Shown here piece by piece: positions 7,584 to 16,303 of a DNA stretch of 64,000 bases; position 1 is the first letter of the stretch; each line of letters starts with the position of its first letter. This stretch comes from Shimia sp. Its GTDB lineage: Bacteria; Pseudomonadota; Alphaproteobacteria; Rhodobacterales; Rhodobacteraceae. The notes under the pieces are model-generated. The model worked only from the letters and a program-made list of their open reading frames with translations, ran no database searches and was not told the DNA's origin. Position numbers and translations under genes: made by a program. Location: contig NZ_JAKVCW010000017.1 in NCBI RefSeq assembly GCF_022448905.1, forward strand, positions 17,169 through 81,168, written 5' to 3'.

Positions 7584-9551
7584 ATGAGACAGATCTTCTT
7601 GGCAGGCCTTGCCTTCTTGGCCGCTTGCCTGATTTCGCCCGACAGGGCGCAGGCGCAAGACGCCGCTATCCAGCCAATCCTGCAAGAGCATCAGGCGCTG
7701 ATTGTGAAAAGTTCGCGCAAGACCATTGGGCCCGCGATTGACGCTGTGGCCAGTTCTGGTTTGCCCCAAGCGCAGACCGTTCTTGAGGTTTGGGCCGCCA
7801 AGAACATGTGGCAGCGCAAGGAAGACGGGCTGTTTTTCATTGGCGAGAAGATCGACAGCAAGACCTATGCGCTCACCGACTTTGATAGCGGCGAAACGGT
7901 TGGAGAATTTCCCAAGAAAGAGCTGAAACAGCTCAAACCCAACAGCGGCATCCGTGCGCTGATTGGGACGGCGTTGGTGCAATTCCAATTGAGTGATCCC
8001 GACATTGAAGCCCGCAAGGCCGCGCTTTTGTCCATCGAGAGAGACCCGGAGGCCAGTCTGCTCGCCCCTTTGCGCGCGTCCATCGATGGCGAGCCGGATG
8101 CAGCGCTCAAAGCGCAGAAACAGCGTCTCGAACGACTGTTGACCATTGGCTATGACACGGACGAGACCGCGCGCCTGTCAGCCATTGCCGATATGTCCGG
8201 TGATCTTGGCGTGGACGTGCGTGCCACTTTGAACCCACTTCTGACCACCACACGCGAAGTCGCCGCTGGCGCGGTTCCGGAAGGCGCGAATGTCGCACAG
8301 ATTTTGCATCCGGGGCAGGACAGTTTCGACAAGATCACTGCTTATGACTTGCTGGCTGACAAAGGGATTGCGCCAGCGCGTGTGACCTCTGATGACATCC
8401 GCCTCGCCTTGGGCGAGCATATTGAGGGAGGCAGCGTTGGCGGTGTGCCGGTGGCGACACTGCACACCCAAGCAGCGCGCTTGAAGGCTTACACCGTTCT
8501 GGCTGCCGAAGGCGAGGTGCCCACCTATGTAGATGAGGCTGCGATTGACTCCGCGCTGAAGGTAAATGTGTTTTTTGACGCCTATGCAGAGCCATCCAAA
8601 TCTGTCACCGATGCTGCTGCAAAGGCACTCAAGGACATTGAACTGAAGGTTGGCCTCAACCAAACACTTGATTTGACGCTGGATGCGCTGTCGCTCGCCT
8701 CAATCTATTTTTTGGCCGCGATTGGCCTCGCCATCACCTTTGGTGTGATGGGCGTGATCAATATGGCGCATGGTGAGTTCATCATGATGGGCGCCTACAC
8801 GGGCTATGTGGTGCAGCAGTTCATCCCGGATCACACGGTGTCGATCATCGTGGCGATCCCAACGGCCTTTGCTGTGACCTTTGCCGCCGGAGTGGCCATG
8901 GAACGTCTTGTGATCCGCTGGTTGCAAGCCCGCCCTTTGGAGACATTGCTGGCGACTTTCGGGATTTCCATCGCCTTGCAACAGCTGGCCAAAAACATCT
9001 TTGGCACACAGGCGCGCCCTCTGACCGCTCCGGGCTGGTTGGATGGCGCGTGGGTGATGAACGACGTGGTCTCGATCAGTTATATTCGCATCGCGATCTT
9101 CATCCTTGCGCTGATCTTCCTCGGCATTTTCCTTTACATCATGAAGCGCACACGCCTTGGCCTAGAGACCCGCGCCGTGACGCAGAACCCGCGCATGGCG
9201 GCGTCCATGGGCATCAATCCAGACAAGGTGAACATGCTGACTTTCGGGTTGGGCTCCGGAATCGCAGGTATTGCCGGCGTGGCCATTGGCCTCTTTGCCA
9301 AGGTGACCTCAGAACTGGGCAGCGACTACATCGTGCAGAGCTTCATGACCGTCGTGGTCGGCGGTGTCGGCAATATCTGGGGCACGCTTGCGGGCGCTGC
9401 GATGATCGGCTTCCTGCAGAAAGGCATCGAATGGATGAACCCATCCAATACGCTGGCCGCCCAGACTTACATGATTATCTTCATCATCATCTTCATCCAA
9501 TTCCGGCCGCGGGGCATCATCGCCCTCAAAGGCCGCGCGGCGGGGGAATAA
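7584..9551 (+). CDS. urtB: Urea ABC transporter permease UrtB with long periplasmic N-terminal domain
   Basis: Inner-membrane subunit of the urea importer, 655 residues. A signal-like segment (MRQIFLAGLAFLAACLIS, then AQA-QD) is followed by about 330 soluble, helical residues rich in ALL/RLER-type repeats. The LivH-like membrane domain starts near residue 360 (ASIYFLAAIGLAITFGVMGVIN, family motif INMAHGEFIMMGAY) and contains the ATPase-coupling region TRAVTQNPRMAASMGIN. UrtB proteins in proteobacteria often carry such an N-terminal extension; LivH itself is near 300 residues. urtC follows only after a 190-nt spacer, unusual for this operon. Confidence 0.94.
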   Translation: MRQIFLAGLAFLAACLISPDRAQAQDAAIQPILQEHQALIVKSSRKTIGPAIDAVASSGLPQAQTVLEVWAAKNMWQRKEDGLFFIGEKIDSKTYALTDFDSGETVGEFPKKELKQLKPNSGIRALIGTALVQFQLSDPDIEARKAALLSIERDPEASLLAPLRASIDGEPDAALKAQKQRLERLLTIGYDTDETARLSAIADMSGDLGVDVRATLNPLLTTTREVAAGAVPEGANVAQILHPGQDSFDKITAYDLLADKGIAPARVTSDDIRLALGEHIEGGSVGGVPVATLHTQAARLKAYTVLAAEGEVPTYVDEAAIDSALKVNVFFDAYAEPSKSVTDAAAKALKDIELKVGLNQTLDLTLDALSLASIYFLAAIGLAITFGVMGVINMAHGEFIMMGAYTGYVVQQFIPDHTVSIIVAIPTAFAVTFAAGVAMERLVIRWLQARPLETLLATFGISIALQQLAKNIFGTQARPLTAPGWLDGAWVMNDVVSISYIRIAIFILALIFLGIFLYIMKRTRLGLETRAVTQNPRMAASMGINPDKVNMLTFGLGSGIAGIAGVAIGLFAKVTSELGSDYIVQSFMTVVVGGVGNIWGTLAGAAMIGFLQKGIEWMNPSNTLAAQTYMIIFIIIFIQFRPRGIIALKGRAAGE

Positions 9552-9741
9552 GCCATGCAATTTCTCGCCAAAGGCGGCCCCCGGACCGCACGGGGCGCGT
9601 CCAGCCAACGGAACGCTTTGAAGTGCCAAGCCTCTTTCAAACCGCACAATACTTGCAACGAAGCCCCCGCCCCGTGGGGGGGCGGTACGGGGGCTGCCCG
9701 AGCTTTCGGTCGGGAGGTGCAGCTTGCAGGAGGATTTTCCG
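9552..9741 (+). other. 190-nt structured spacer between urtB and urtC
   Basis: The rest of the urt operon is packed to overlaps or single-nucleotide gaps, but here lies a G+C-rich insert. A long bulged hairpin spans 9662-9695 (AGCCCCC/GGGGGCT outer arms, GCCCC/GGGGC inner arms). A second one follows at 9697-9714 (CCCGA/TCGGG), just ahead of the urtC ribosome binding site AGGAGG (9728-9733). A 65-codon frame from an ATG at 9555 crosses the spacer, but its composition is not protein-like, so it is not called as a gene. Confidence 0.55.
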
Positions 9742-10971
9742 ATGCAGCGTAGTTTTATTGCCAAGAACCCATCGGTTCTCGTCTTCCTTGCGATACTCGC
9801 GCTCTTCACTTTGCTGGTGACGGTGATGTCCGAAGGCTTTGGCGTTGGTGGCATTTCCACAAGTTTCATCAAGACGTTGGGCAAGACGCTTTGCCTCTGC
9901 CTCATCGCGCTCGCGATGGATGTGATTTGGGGCTACACCGGCATCCTGAGCCTTGGTCACTTCGCCTTTTTTGGACTGGGCGGTTACATGATTGGCATGT
10001 GGCTCATGTATGAGCGCACGCGTCTGATAGTGGTGGACAGTCTTGCCCAAGCGGAGATCCCCCCAACCGACGGCGAAGTCATTGACGCCGTCGGCAATCA
10101 GATCTTCGGCGTGGTTGGGAGCAGCGAGTTCCCTTTGATCTGGGCTTTTGCCGACAGTTTGGTGATCCAGTTGATCTTAGTCGTTTTTGTGCCTGGCATA
10201 CTGGCGCTGGTCTTTGGCTGGCTCGCCTTCCGTTCGCGCGTCACCGGGGTGTATCTGTCGATCTTGACGCAAGCTATGACCCTCGCACTGGCGCTCTATC
10301 TGTTTCAGAACGACAGCGGTCTGCGCGGCAACAACGGTCTGTCCGGTTTGCAAAATTTGCCCGGTGTCACGGCGTCCCAAGATTATGTGTCTCTCTGGTT
10401 CTTCTGGGCGTCTGCTGCGGCGCTGGGTGGGGGGTATGTGCTCTGCGCTTGGCTCGTCAGCGGCAAGTTCGGCTCGGTTCTGCGCGCCATTCGTGACAAT
10501 GAGGCGCGCGTGCGCTTCCTTGGCTATTCGGTAGAGATGTACAAACTGGTGATCTTTACGCTCACCGCTTGCATCGCTGCTGTCGCGGGCGCGCTCTACT
10601 ACCCGCAAGCAGGCATCATCAATCCGGCGGAGATTGCGCCTATCGCGTCGATCTACCTCGCGGTCTGGGTCGCCATCGGCGGACGCGGGCGGCTTTACGG
10701 TGCGATCATCGGTGCCGCGTTTGTTAGTCTGCTGTCCACTTGGTTTACCGGCGGGCAGGCGCCTGACATCAACCTTGGTTTTTACACAGTCAAATGGGTT
10801 GACTGGTGGTTGGTGCTTTTGGGGCTGTCCTTTGTGCTTGTCACACTTTTCGCGCCTAAAGGCATCGGGGGGCTTATCGATCTCTACACAGAGCGCCGCA
10901 GCCCATCCCGCCATGGGGCCGATCTGGGGCCAGATGACGGGGCATTGCGCGAACAGGAGGCCAGCCAATGA
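9742..10971 (+). CDS. urtC: Urea ABC transporter permease UrtC
   Basis: Second membrane subunit of the urea importer (LivM family), 409 residues. Start set at ATG 9742, 8 nt after AGGAGG; an in-frame TTG at 9724 lies before that ribosome binding site and is rejected. LivM motifs are clear: DVIWGYTGILSLGHFAFFGLGGYMIG split over two helices, NDSGLRGNNGLSGL, and the coupling loop AIRDNEARVRFLGY. A periplasmic insertion around residues 90-130 (YERTRLIVVDSLAQAEIPP onward) fits UrtC more than LivM. It overlaps urtD by 4 nt. Confidence 0.94.
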   Translation: MQRSFIAKNPSVLVFLAILALFTLLVTVMSEGFGVGGISTSFIKTLGKTLCLCLIALAMDVIWGYTGILSLGHFAFFGLGGYMIGMWLMYERTRLIVVDSLAQAEIPPTDGEVIDAVGNQIFGVVGSSEFPLIWAFADSLVIQLILVVFVPGILALVFGWLAFRSRVTGVYLSILTQAMTLALALYLFQNDSGLRGNNGLSGLQNLPGVTASQDYVSLWFFWASAAALGGGYVLCAWLVSGKFGSVLRAIRDNEARVRFLGYSVEMYKLVIFTLTACIAAVAGALYYPQAGIINPAEIAPIASIYLAVWVAIGGRGRLYGAIIGAAFVSLLSTWFTGGQAPDINLGFYTVKWVDWWLVLLGLSFVLVTLFAPKGIGGLIDLYTERRSPSRHGADLGPDDGALREQEASQ

Positions 10972-11708
10972 ACACGCTGCTTGAAGTATCGGGTGTGTCT
11001 GTCACCTTTGATGGCTTCCGTGCCATCAACAACCTGTCGTTTCAGATCGCTGAGGCGGAAATGCGCGCCGTGATTGGGCCAAACGGCGCTGGCAAGACCA
11101 CCTTTATGGACATCGTCACGGGCAAGACCAGGCCTGACGAAGGGCGCGTGATCTGGGGCGAAAGCTCAATGAATCTGCTGCGCATGAACGAGGCCAAGAT
11201 CGCGCAGGCAGGGATAGGGCGGAAGTTCCAGAAACCGACAGTGTTTGAGGACCAGTCGGTACAGGAAAACCTGCTGATGGCGCTTAAGAACAACCGCGGC
11301 TGGCTGGCGGTGTTGCGCTATCGGCCTACAAAAGTCGATTTGGCCAAAGTGGATGATCTGGCGGAACAGATCGGGCTGAAAGACCAGTTGGGCCGTAAGT
11401 CCGGCGAATTGAGCCATGGCCAGAAACAGTGGCTGGAGATCGGCATGCTGCTCGCCCAAGAGCCGCGTCTCTTGCTCGTGGATGAACCGGCCGCTGGCAT
11501 GACACCTTCTGAACGGGAACACACCACTGATATTTTGGTGGAAGCCGCCAAAACCCGCGCGGTTGTGGTGGTGGAACATGACATGGAGTTTGTCCGCCGC
11601 CTGAACTGCAAAGTCACGGTGTTGCATGAAGGGGCTGTACTGGCCGAAGGCAGCCTGGATCACGTTACTTCCGATCAGAATGTGATCGACGTTTATCTGG
11701 AGCGCTAA
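10968..11708 (+). CDS. urtD: Urea ABC transporter ATP-binding protein UrtD
   Basis: Cytoplasmic ATPase (LivG type), 246 residues. Walker A is GPNGAGKT, the signature region LSHGQKQWLEIG, Walker B LLLVDEPAAGM and the switch histidine lies in VVVEHDMEFV. The LSHGQKQWLEI variant signature is common in UrtD. It starts within the urtC stop (ATGA overlap) and urtE follows after a single nucleotide, so subunits are made in step. It pairs with UrtE to power urea import. Confidence 0.95.
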   Translation: MNTLLEVSGVSVTFDGFRAINNLSFQIAEAEMRAVIGPNGAGKTTFMDIVTGKTRPDEGRVIWGESSMNLLRMNEAKIAQAGIGRKFQKPTVFEDQSVQENLLMALKNNRGWLAVLRYRPTKVDLAKVDDLAEQIGLKDQLGRKSGELSHGQKQWLEIGMLLAQEPRLLLVDEPAAGMTPSEREHTTDILVEAAKTRAVVVVEHDMEFVRRLNCKVTVLHEGAVLAEGSLDHVTSDQNVIDVYLER

Positions 11709-11709
11709 G

Positions 11710-12405
11710 ATGCTGAAACTCGAAGACATTACGCTGCATTATGGCCACTCCCAGATCCTCAACGGCATCTCGATGGAAGCGAAACAGGGCGAGGTCACCT
11801 GTGTCATGGGCACAAATGGGGTGGGTAAAACCAGTCTGATTAAAGCCATCTCTGGGACGCATCCGCGCTCTGGCGGCATGCTGACATTGGATGGCGAAGC
11901 TCTGCCGCCGCTGCCAGCTCAGGCGTTGGCCCACAAAGGTGTCGCCTACGTCCCTCAGGGGCGCGAAATATTCCCGCTGTTGACGGTGCGTGAGAACATG
12001 GAGACCGGATTCAACTGTCTGCCCAAGGGGGACCGCGCAGTGCCGGAAGAGATGTTTGAACTTTTTCCTGTGCTCAAGGAAATGCAGGGACGCCGCGGGG
12101 GCGACCTTTCTGGGGGGCAACAGCAGCAACTTGCCATTGCCCGAGCCCTCATCACACGCCCGAAGCTCCTCCTCCTGGACGAACCAACCGAAGGGATTCA
12201 ACCCAATATCATCCAACAAATCGGAGAGGTGATTAAGTTGTTGCGCGACAAGGGCGACATGGCGATCATGCTAGTCGAGCAATACTTCGAATTTGCCTAT
12301 GATCTCGCTGACAGCTTTGTTGTCCTGCGTCGCGGCGAGGTTATGTTATCTGGGACAAAAGCAACTCTCTCAAAAGAGGGGGTTCTGGACGCCGTTTCAG
12401 TATGA
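11710..12405 (+). CDS. urtE: Urea ABC transporter ATP-binding protein UrtE
   Basis: Second ATPase (LivF type), 231 residues. Walker A is GTNGVGKT, the signature LSGGQQQQLAIARAL, Walker B LLLLDEPTEGI followed by QPNIIQQIG, characteristic of UrtE/LivF. It is the last gene of the urt operon. No strong terminator hairpin is obvious after it, and 417 nt of gene-poor DNA separate it from the convergent exporter gene. Confidence 0.95.
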   Translation: MLKLEDITLHYGHSQILNGISMEAKQGEVTCVMGTNGVGKTSLIKAISGTHPRSGGMLTLDGEALPPLPAQALAHKGVAYVPQGREIFPLLTVRENMETGFNCLPKGDRAVPEEMFELFPVLKEMQGRRGGDLSGGQQQQLAIARALITRPKLLLLDEPTEGIQPNIIQQIGEVIKLLRDKGDMAIMLVEQYFEFAYDLADSFVVLRRGEVMLSGTKATLSKEGVLDAVSV

Positions 12406-12822
12406 ACCTGTATTGTATTCTCTCTTGCGACTTCGAGACGGAAGAGGCGCGGGGCCAACGATAGGGACATTGAAGCCGGGATCATTGGACTGATGAGCAA
12501 ATGGCTTGGATGGGTCTCTGACAGTTCGGCTCACAAAAACTCTACGCCCCGATCAGATTGCGATAGCAAAGGCCGGTCCGAGAAGGCGCTGTTGCCAATA
12601 AAAACGAGGCGTCTTTTGGCGTCCGAAGGGTTCGCCATGCAGACGTGCCTTTGTTCCGTTAGGGGGGGGCTTCCGGCACACGAAGAGACCTCGTCGTTTG
12701 CCAGTATTGTTTTGAGGCGGGCACACAACCTGTTTGCAATATGCGTTCGCCACTGTAAGCAAGGGTCGATTATGGATTGGAAACTCGTTTCGACGCCAGA
12801 TGTCACACCGTTTTTGCCTAAA
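12406..12822. other. Gene-poor convergent intergenic region
   Basis: Lies between the convergent ends of urtE and the EamA gene. Frames crossing it (for example 12493-12849) show no recognisable protein motif, no good ribosome binding site and biased, unnatural composition. No clear terminator, repeat or RNA gene was seen. It may be decayed sequence. Confidence 0.5.
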
Positions 12823-13713
12823 TCAATTGCCTTGGGTGGCTCTTTTTGAGCTTGATTTTCCTTCCGTGACATTCAGCCAAAGTGCCGCAAGGATGAGGGT
12901 CGTGGACAAGTAGAACGCGGCTTCAGGGACGATCTGAAACAGCACAAGGTCTGCCAGCACGGCAAACACCAGCGACAGGTATTCAAACGGGGCCAGCTTG
13001 GACACTTCGCTGTGCTGCAGGGCCAGCGTCATCATGATGTGTGCCACGCCGCCAGCGAGGCCAGCTCCGCAAAGCCAGACCCAAGCCATTGGCGTTGGGG
13101 CGACCCAGCCCCACAAAACGGTCATCAGCCCAGCAAGTGAACACGTAGCAGCAAAGTAGAAGGCAATGGCGCCCGCGTTTTCGGTTTGCGCCAGGCTGCG
13201 GATTTGCACTTTGGCACCGGCGGTAAAGACGGCCATTGTTAAGGCCAGTCCCGCGCCGATGAGATAAGATGTATCAACACTGGTCGCGGAAGCTTGTGGG
13301 ACAACCAACACCAACATGCCCAAGAATCCGAGCGCCACTGCGCCCCAACGGGCGGGCGTCATCTGTTCGCCAAGGAACATTTGCGCGAGGATAACCGCCA
13401 GGATCGGTGCGAGGTAGCCAATGATCGAGGCGTGTGCGAGGGGAAGGTATTCCAGTGAGGCAAATGAAGCGAACAAGGCGGCACAACCCAGAAGGCAGCG
13501 TAGGACATGGCCAAACGGGCGTTTGGTGTGCAGCCCGCCGGGGAAGTCGCCAGTCCACATGAGGAACAACACCAATGGCACCAAGGCCACCGCGCTGCGG
13601 AAAAAGACAATTTGTCCAAGCGGGACTGTGCCTGACAAAAACTTCACGCAGACAACCATCAACGTGAAAAAGAACGTGGCGCCAATGCGCAGCGCAATGC
13701 CTGTCGTATCCAT
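12823..13713 (-). CDS. EamA/DMT family transporter, candidate metallophore exporter
   Basis: Ten-helix drug/metabolite transporter of 296 residues, with two repeated EamA halves: the first opens RIGATFFFTLMVVCVKFL, the second carries LLGCAALFASFASLEYLPLA-type and APFEYLSLVFAVLADL segments. Its ATG is 18 nt after the stop of the ABC permease gene upstream on the same strand, so it is very probably the last gene of that operon. In Pseudomonas the pseudopaline exporter CntI is also an EamA protein encoded beside the metal-opine uptake genes, so a related role is possible here. On sequence alone the substrate cannot be told. Confidence 0.87.
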   Translation of the reverse strand: MDTTGIALRIGATFFFTLMVVCVKFLSGTVPLGQIVFFRSAVALVPLVLFLMWTGDFPGGLHTKRPFGHVLRCLLGCAALFASFASLEYLPLAHASIIGYLAPILAVILAQMFLGEQMTPARWGAVALGFLGMLVLVVPQASATSVDTSYLIGAGLALTMAVFTAGAKVQIRSLAQTENAGAIAFYFAATCSLAGLMTVLWGWVAPTPMAWVWLCGAGLAGGVAHIMMTLALQHSEVSKLAPFEYLSLVFAVLADLVLFQIVPEAAFYLSTTLILAALWLNVTEGKSSSKRATQGN

Positions 13714-13731
13714 AACGAGCTCTTTTTTAGG

Positions 13732-14580
13732 TTAGGTTTTGCCTGCCATGAGATCGCGCAAGCGGTCTCCGGTGAGGTTGATGACCATCACCGCCAACAA
13801 AACGGCGAGGCCCGGGAAAATCATGATGTGCGGTGCGGTTTGCATGTAGGCTTTGCCATCCAACAGCATGGCGCCCCACTCGGCTGACGGCGGTTGTACG
13901 CCAAATCCAAGGAAGCTCAAGCCGGAGACCGACAAAATGGTGCGCGACCAGCTGTTTGTCCAAAGCACCAATAGGGACGGCAGGATATTTGGCAAAAGGT
14001 GTCGCCACAGGATCAACCGGCTGCTCAGCCCATTCAAACGCGCCTGGGTGATGTAATCGCTCTCGCCAAGGCTGAGTGTCAGCGCGCGGGCGAGACGGGC
14101 GAATTTCATCCAGCTGACCACCATTAGCGCGATCACAAGGTTGGAAGTACTGGGGCCAAACAGGCCCGCGAAGGTCACCGCTGCGATCAACTCGGGGAAA
14201 GCAAAGAAGCTGTCGGTCACGCGCATGACGGCAAAGTCGCCCGCCGGGCCAGAGCGGGCGGCGAGAATGCCAACCACGGTGCCGACCACAAATCCTGTTA
14301 GTGAGATGGCAAGTGACAGTCCTAGCGACCATCCCGCACCGTAGAGCAGTCGCGTGGCAATGTCGCGCCCAAGGTGGTCTGTGCCAGCCCAATGCGCGGC
14401 GCTTGGCGGTGCCAGCCGGTTGAGAAAGTCAGCGGCGGCGGGTTCATAGGGTGTCAGCCAGAGGGCGAGGCTCCACAATCCCAAGAGGACAAGCGTCGCC
14501 ACGCCAACGCGCTTTGTGAACTGCCGCAAGGGATCCGCAGGGTGGCTATCTGAAATGCTGATCGACTGGCTCAGGCTCAT
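13732..14580 (-). CDS. ABC transporter permease, dipeptide/nickel type (DppC/NikC/CntC family)
   Basis: Inner-membrane subunit, 282 residues, with about six membrane spans. The family's AHWAGTDHLGRDIATRLLYGA region (read as WAGTDHLGRDI) near residues 65-80 is diagnostic of DppC/NikC proteins. The coupling loop contains DYITQARLNGLSSRLILWRH (EAA-like). The start overlaps the partner permease gene by 4 nt. Works with the permease at 14577-15524, two ATPases and the binding protein. The substrate could be nickel, peptide or a metal-opine complex; a Zur-like site ahead of the operon favours a zinc-related role. Confidence 0.92.
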   Translation of the reverse strand: MSLSQSISISDSHPADPLRQFTKRVGVATLVLLGLWSLALWLTPYEPAAADFLNRLAPPSAAHWAGTDHLGRDIATRLLYGAGWSLGLSLAISLTGFVVGTVVGILAARSGPAGDFAVMRVTDSFFAFPELIAAVTFAGLFGPSTSNLVIALMVVSWMKFARLARALTLSLGESDYITQARLNGLSSRLILWRHLLPNILPSLLVLWTNSWSRTILSVSGLSFLGFGVQPPSAEWGAMLLDGKAYMQTAPHIMIFPGLAVLLAVMVINLTGDRLRDLMAGKT

Positions 14581-15524
14581 GATGCTTTCGCCCTCTTTAG
14601 ATTGCGTGGGTCGCAGAGGTGTTGAACACCATCAATCACGGAGTTGATGACCACATAAGCGGTGGCAAAGAACATCACGAGGAACATCACGACAGGCAGA
14701 TCCCGTGACAGCACCGCGCCAGCCAGCAGAGACCCAAGACCGGAGCGGGAAAACGTGAGTTCCACGATGATGGCGCCTTCGAGCAGGCTGGCCATATCGA
14801 GGCCAATCATAGTGAGCGTCGGGACAAAAGAATGCCGCAGGACATGGCGGGAAAAGATCTCCCGCTCGGGTATGCCGCGCAAGCGCAGGGTTTCGATAAA
14901 CGGCTGGTTGTAGGCTTCCAGCATGAAAGTGCGCAGAAGGCGGGTTTGCGAGGTCATGACCCAGAAGGCCAGCGTTGCAGCCGGCAGGATCAGATGGGCA
15001 AAAGTGCCGGTCCCATAGGCGGGCAGCCAGCCGAGGTACACGGACACGCCCAGAATAAGCAGCAAGGCAAGCCAGTAGCTCGGCATCGCGGCGCCAATGG
15101 AAGAGATAATCACCGCGCCGCGATCCCAGATGGTGTTTGGATAGCGAACCGCAAAAGCGGACAGCAAGAACGCCGCAGCCAGCCCAATGGCTAACGAGGT
15201 CAGCGTGAGCGTGACCGTTTCACCAAGGTTGTCGACAAAGATCACCCAAACTGAAGTGCGTGATGAGTAAGAAACGCCGAAATCTCCGCGCATCACGTCT
15301 GCCAGCCAATGGGTGTATTGGGAAAAGAACGGCGCATCGAGGTTGAACTCCTCGCGGATGCCCTGCAGCACCTCTGGCGCGATGCCAAAATCACCCGGGT
15401 AGCGGGCATGGGCAATTGCCTCGGCTTTGTCACCGGGGGCGAAGTAACTGATGGTGAAGGTGATCAGGGTGATCCCGAACAGGACCGCCAACAGGCCGGC
15501 AAATCGGATGAGAAGCGTTTTCAT
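14577..15524 (-). CDS. ABC transporter permease, dipeptide/nickel type (DppB/NikB/CntB family)
   Basis: Inner-membrane subunit, 315 residues. It opens MKTLLIRFAGLLAVLFGITL, the usual first helix of DppB/NikB proteins. The periplasmic segment has FNLDAPFFSQYTHWLADVM followed by GDFGVSYSSRTSVW, and the coupling loop is TLRLRGIPEREIFSRHVLRH. The end overlaps the next permease by 4 nt and its start overlaps the ATPase gene upstream by 4 nt. Length and layout are typical for the family. Confidence 0.92.
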   Translation of the reverse strand: MKTLLIRFAGLLAVLFGITLITFTISYFAPGDKAEAIAHARYPGDFGIAPEVLQGIREEFNLDAPFFSQYTHWLADVMRGDFGVSYSSRTSVWVIFVDNLGETVTLTLTSLAIGLAAAFLLSAFAVRYPNTIWDRGAVIISSIGAAMPSYWLALLLILGVSVYLGWLPAYGTGTFAHLILPAATLAFWVMTSQTRLLRTFMLEAYNQPFIETLRLRGIPEREIFSRHVLRHSFVPTLTMIGLDMASLLEGAIIVELTFSRSGLGSLLAGAVLSRDLPVVMFLVMFFATAYVVINSVIDGVQHLCDPRNLKRAKAS

Positions 15525-16303
15525 GCGGCGGCCTCCGGGAGTGCGCCGAGGCTTTGCGCAGCAGCGACCAAGTCTTTGGCGTAGTCACTTTGCGGGTTGG
15601 CAAAAAAGGCCGTGCGAGATTGATACGCCGAGACGGTGCCATCGCGCAGCAGCAGCACCTTGTCGGCATAGGCGGCTGCGAAGCCAAGATCGTGTGTGAC
15701 GGCGATGTAGGTCGTGGTTGTGGCCCGGCGCAGGCTTTCCATCCTTTGGGCAATCTTTTTCTGCACCAAAGCATCCAGCGCGCTGAGCGGCTCGTCAAAG
15801 AAGATCAGCTTGGGCTGCGCGATCAGTGCGCGAGCCAAACAGGCCCGCTGCGCCTGCCCCAAAGACACTTGGGACGGCAGGCGGTCGTAAAAATCGGCTG
15901 TTAGTTCAACGTCATCCAGCGCCGAAAGCACGCGTTTGCGCAGTTGGTCCTTTGGGAGGTTTTCCTTGTGCAGGCTCTCTGCAATGGACCGTCCAAGGGG
16001 CTGACGCGGGTTTAGTGCGGCGAGTGGATCTTGCATCACCCACCGGGCTTGAGCCAATCCAAGTCCTGCAGGTATCGCGCCACAAACCTCGGTGCTGGAG
16101 GGGGCATAGGTGAAGCGATCACAGTGTCCGGGCATCATGCCTTGCAGGGCTTTGACCAATGTGGATTTGCCCGCACCGCTTTCCCCAACAATGCAGAGCA
16201 TCTCGCCTTCGCTCAGGTCAAACGACACGTTCGAGAGAAGCGGTTTGCCGCCCATAGACACTTGCAAGTTGGACACAGAAATCAGCGGCTTATTCTGCTG
16301 CAC
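15521..16303 (-). CDS. ABC transporter ATP-binding protein (NikE/DppF/CntF-like)
   Basis: Second ATPase of the importer, 260 residues. Walker A GESGAGKS, signature variant VSLGQAQRACLARAL (usually LSGGQxQR), Walker B KLIFFDEPLSALD and H-loop AVTHDLGFAA. A cysteine-rich C-terminal oligopeptide-binding tail of the OppF type is absent. It overlaps the preceding ATPase gene by 14 nt, and the following permease by 4 nt. The altered signature (VSLGQ) is a small deviation but keeps the functional Gly-Gln. Confidence 0.9.
   Translation of the reverse strand: MQQNKPLISVSNLQVSMGGKPLLSNVSFDLSEGEMLCIVGESGAGKSTLVKALQGMMPGHCDRFTYAPSSTEVCGAIPAGLGLAQARWVMQDPLAALNPRQPLGRSIAESLHKENLPKDQLRKRVLSALDDVELTADFYDRLPSQVSLGQAQRACLARALIAQPKLIFFDEPLSALDALVQKKIAQRMESLRRATTTTYIAVTHDLGFAAAYADKVLLLRDGTVSAYQSRTAFFANPQSDYAKDLVAAAQSLGALPEAAA

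Noticed and set aside
9555..9752. Possible 65-residue gene between urtB and urtC
   Set aside because: Composition dominated by hairpin-forming G+C sequence and it overlaps the urtC start; kept only as a structured spacer.
12493..12849. Possible 118-residue gene between urtE and the EamA gene
   Set aside because: No motif or ribosome binding site, and it runs into the end of the convergent EamA gene.
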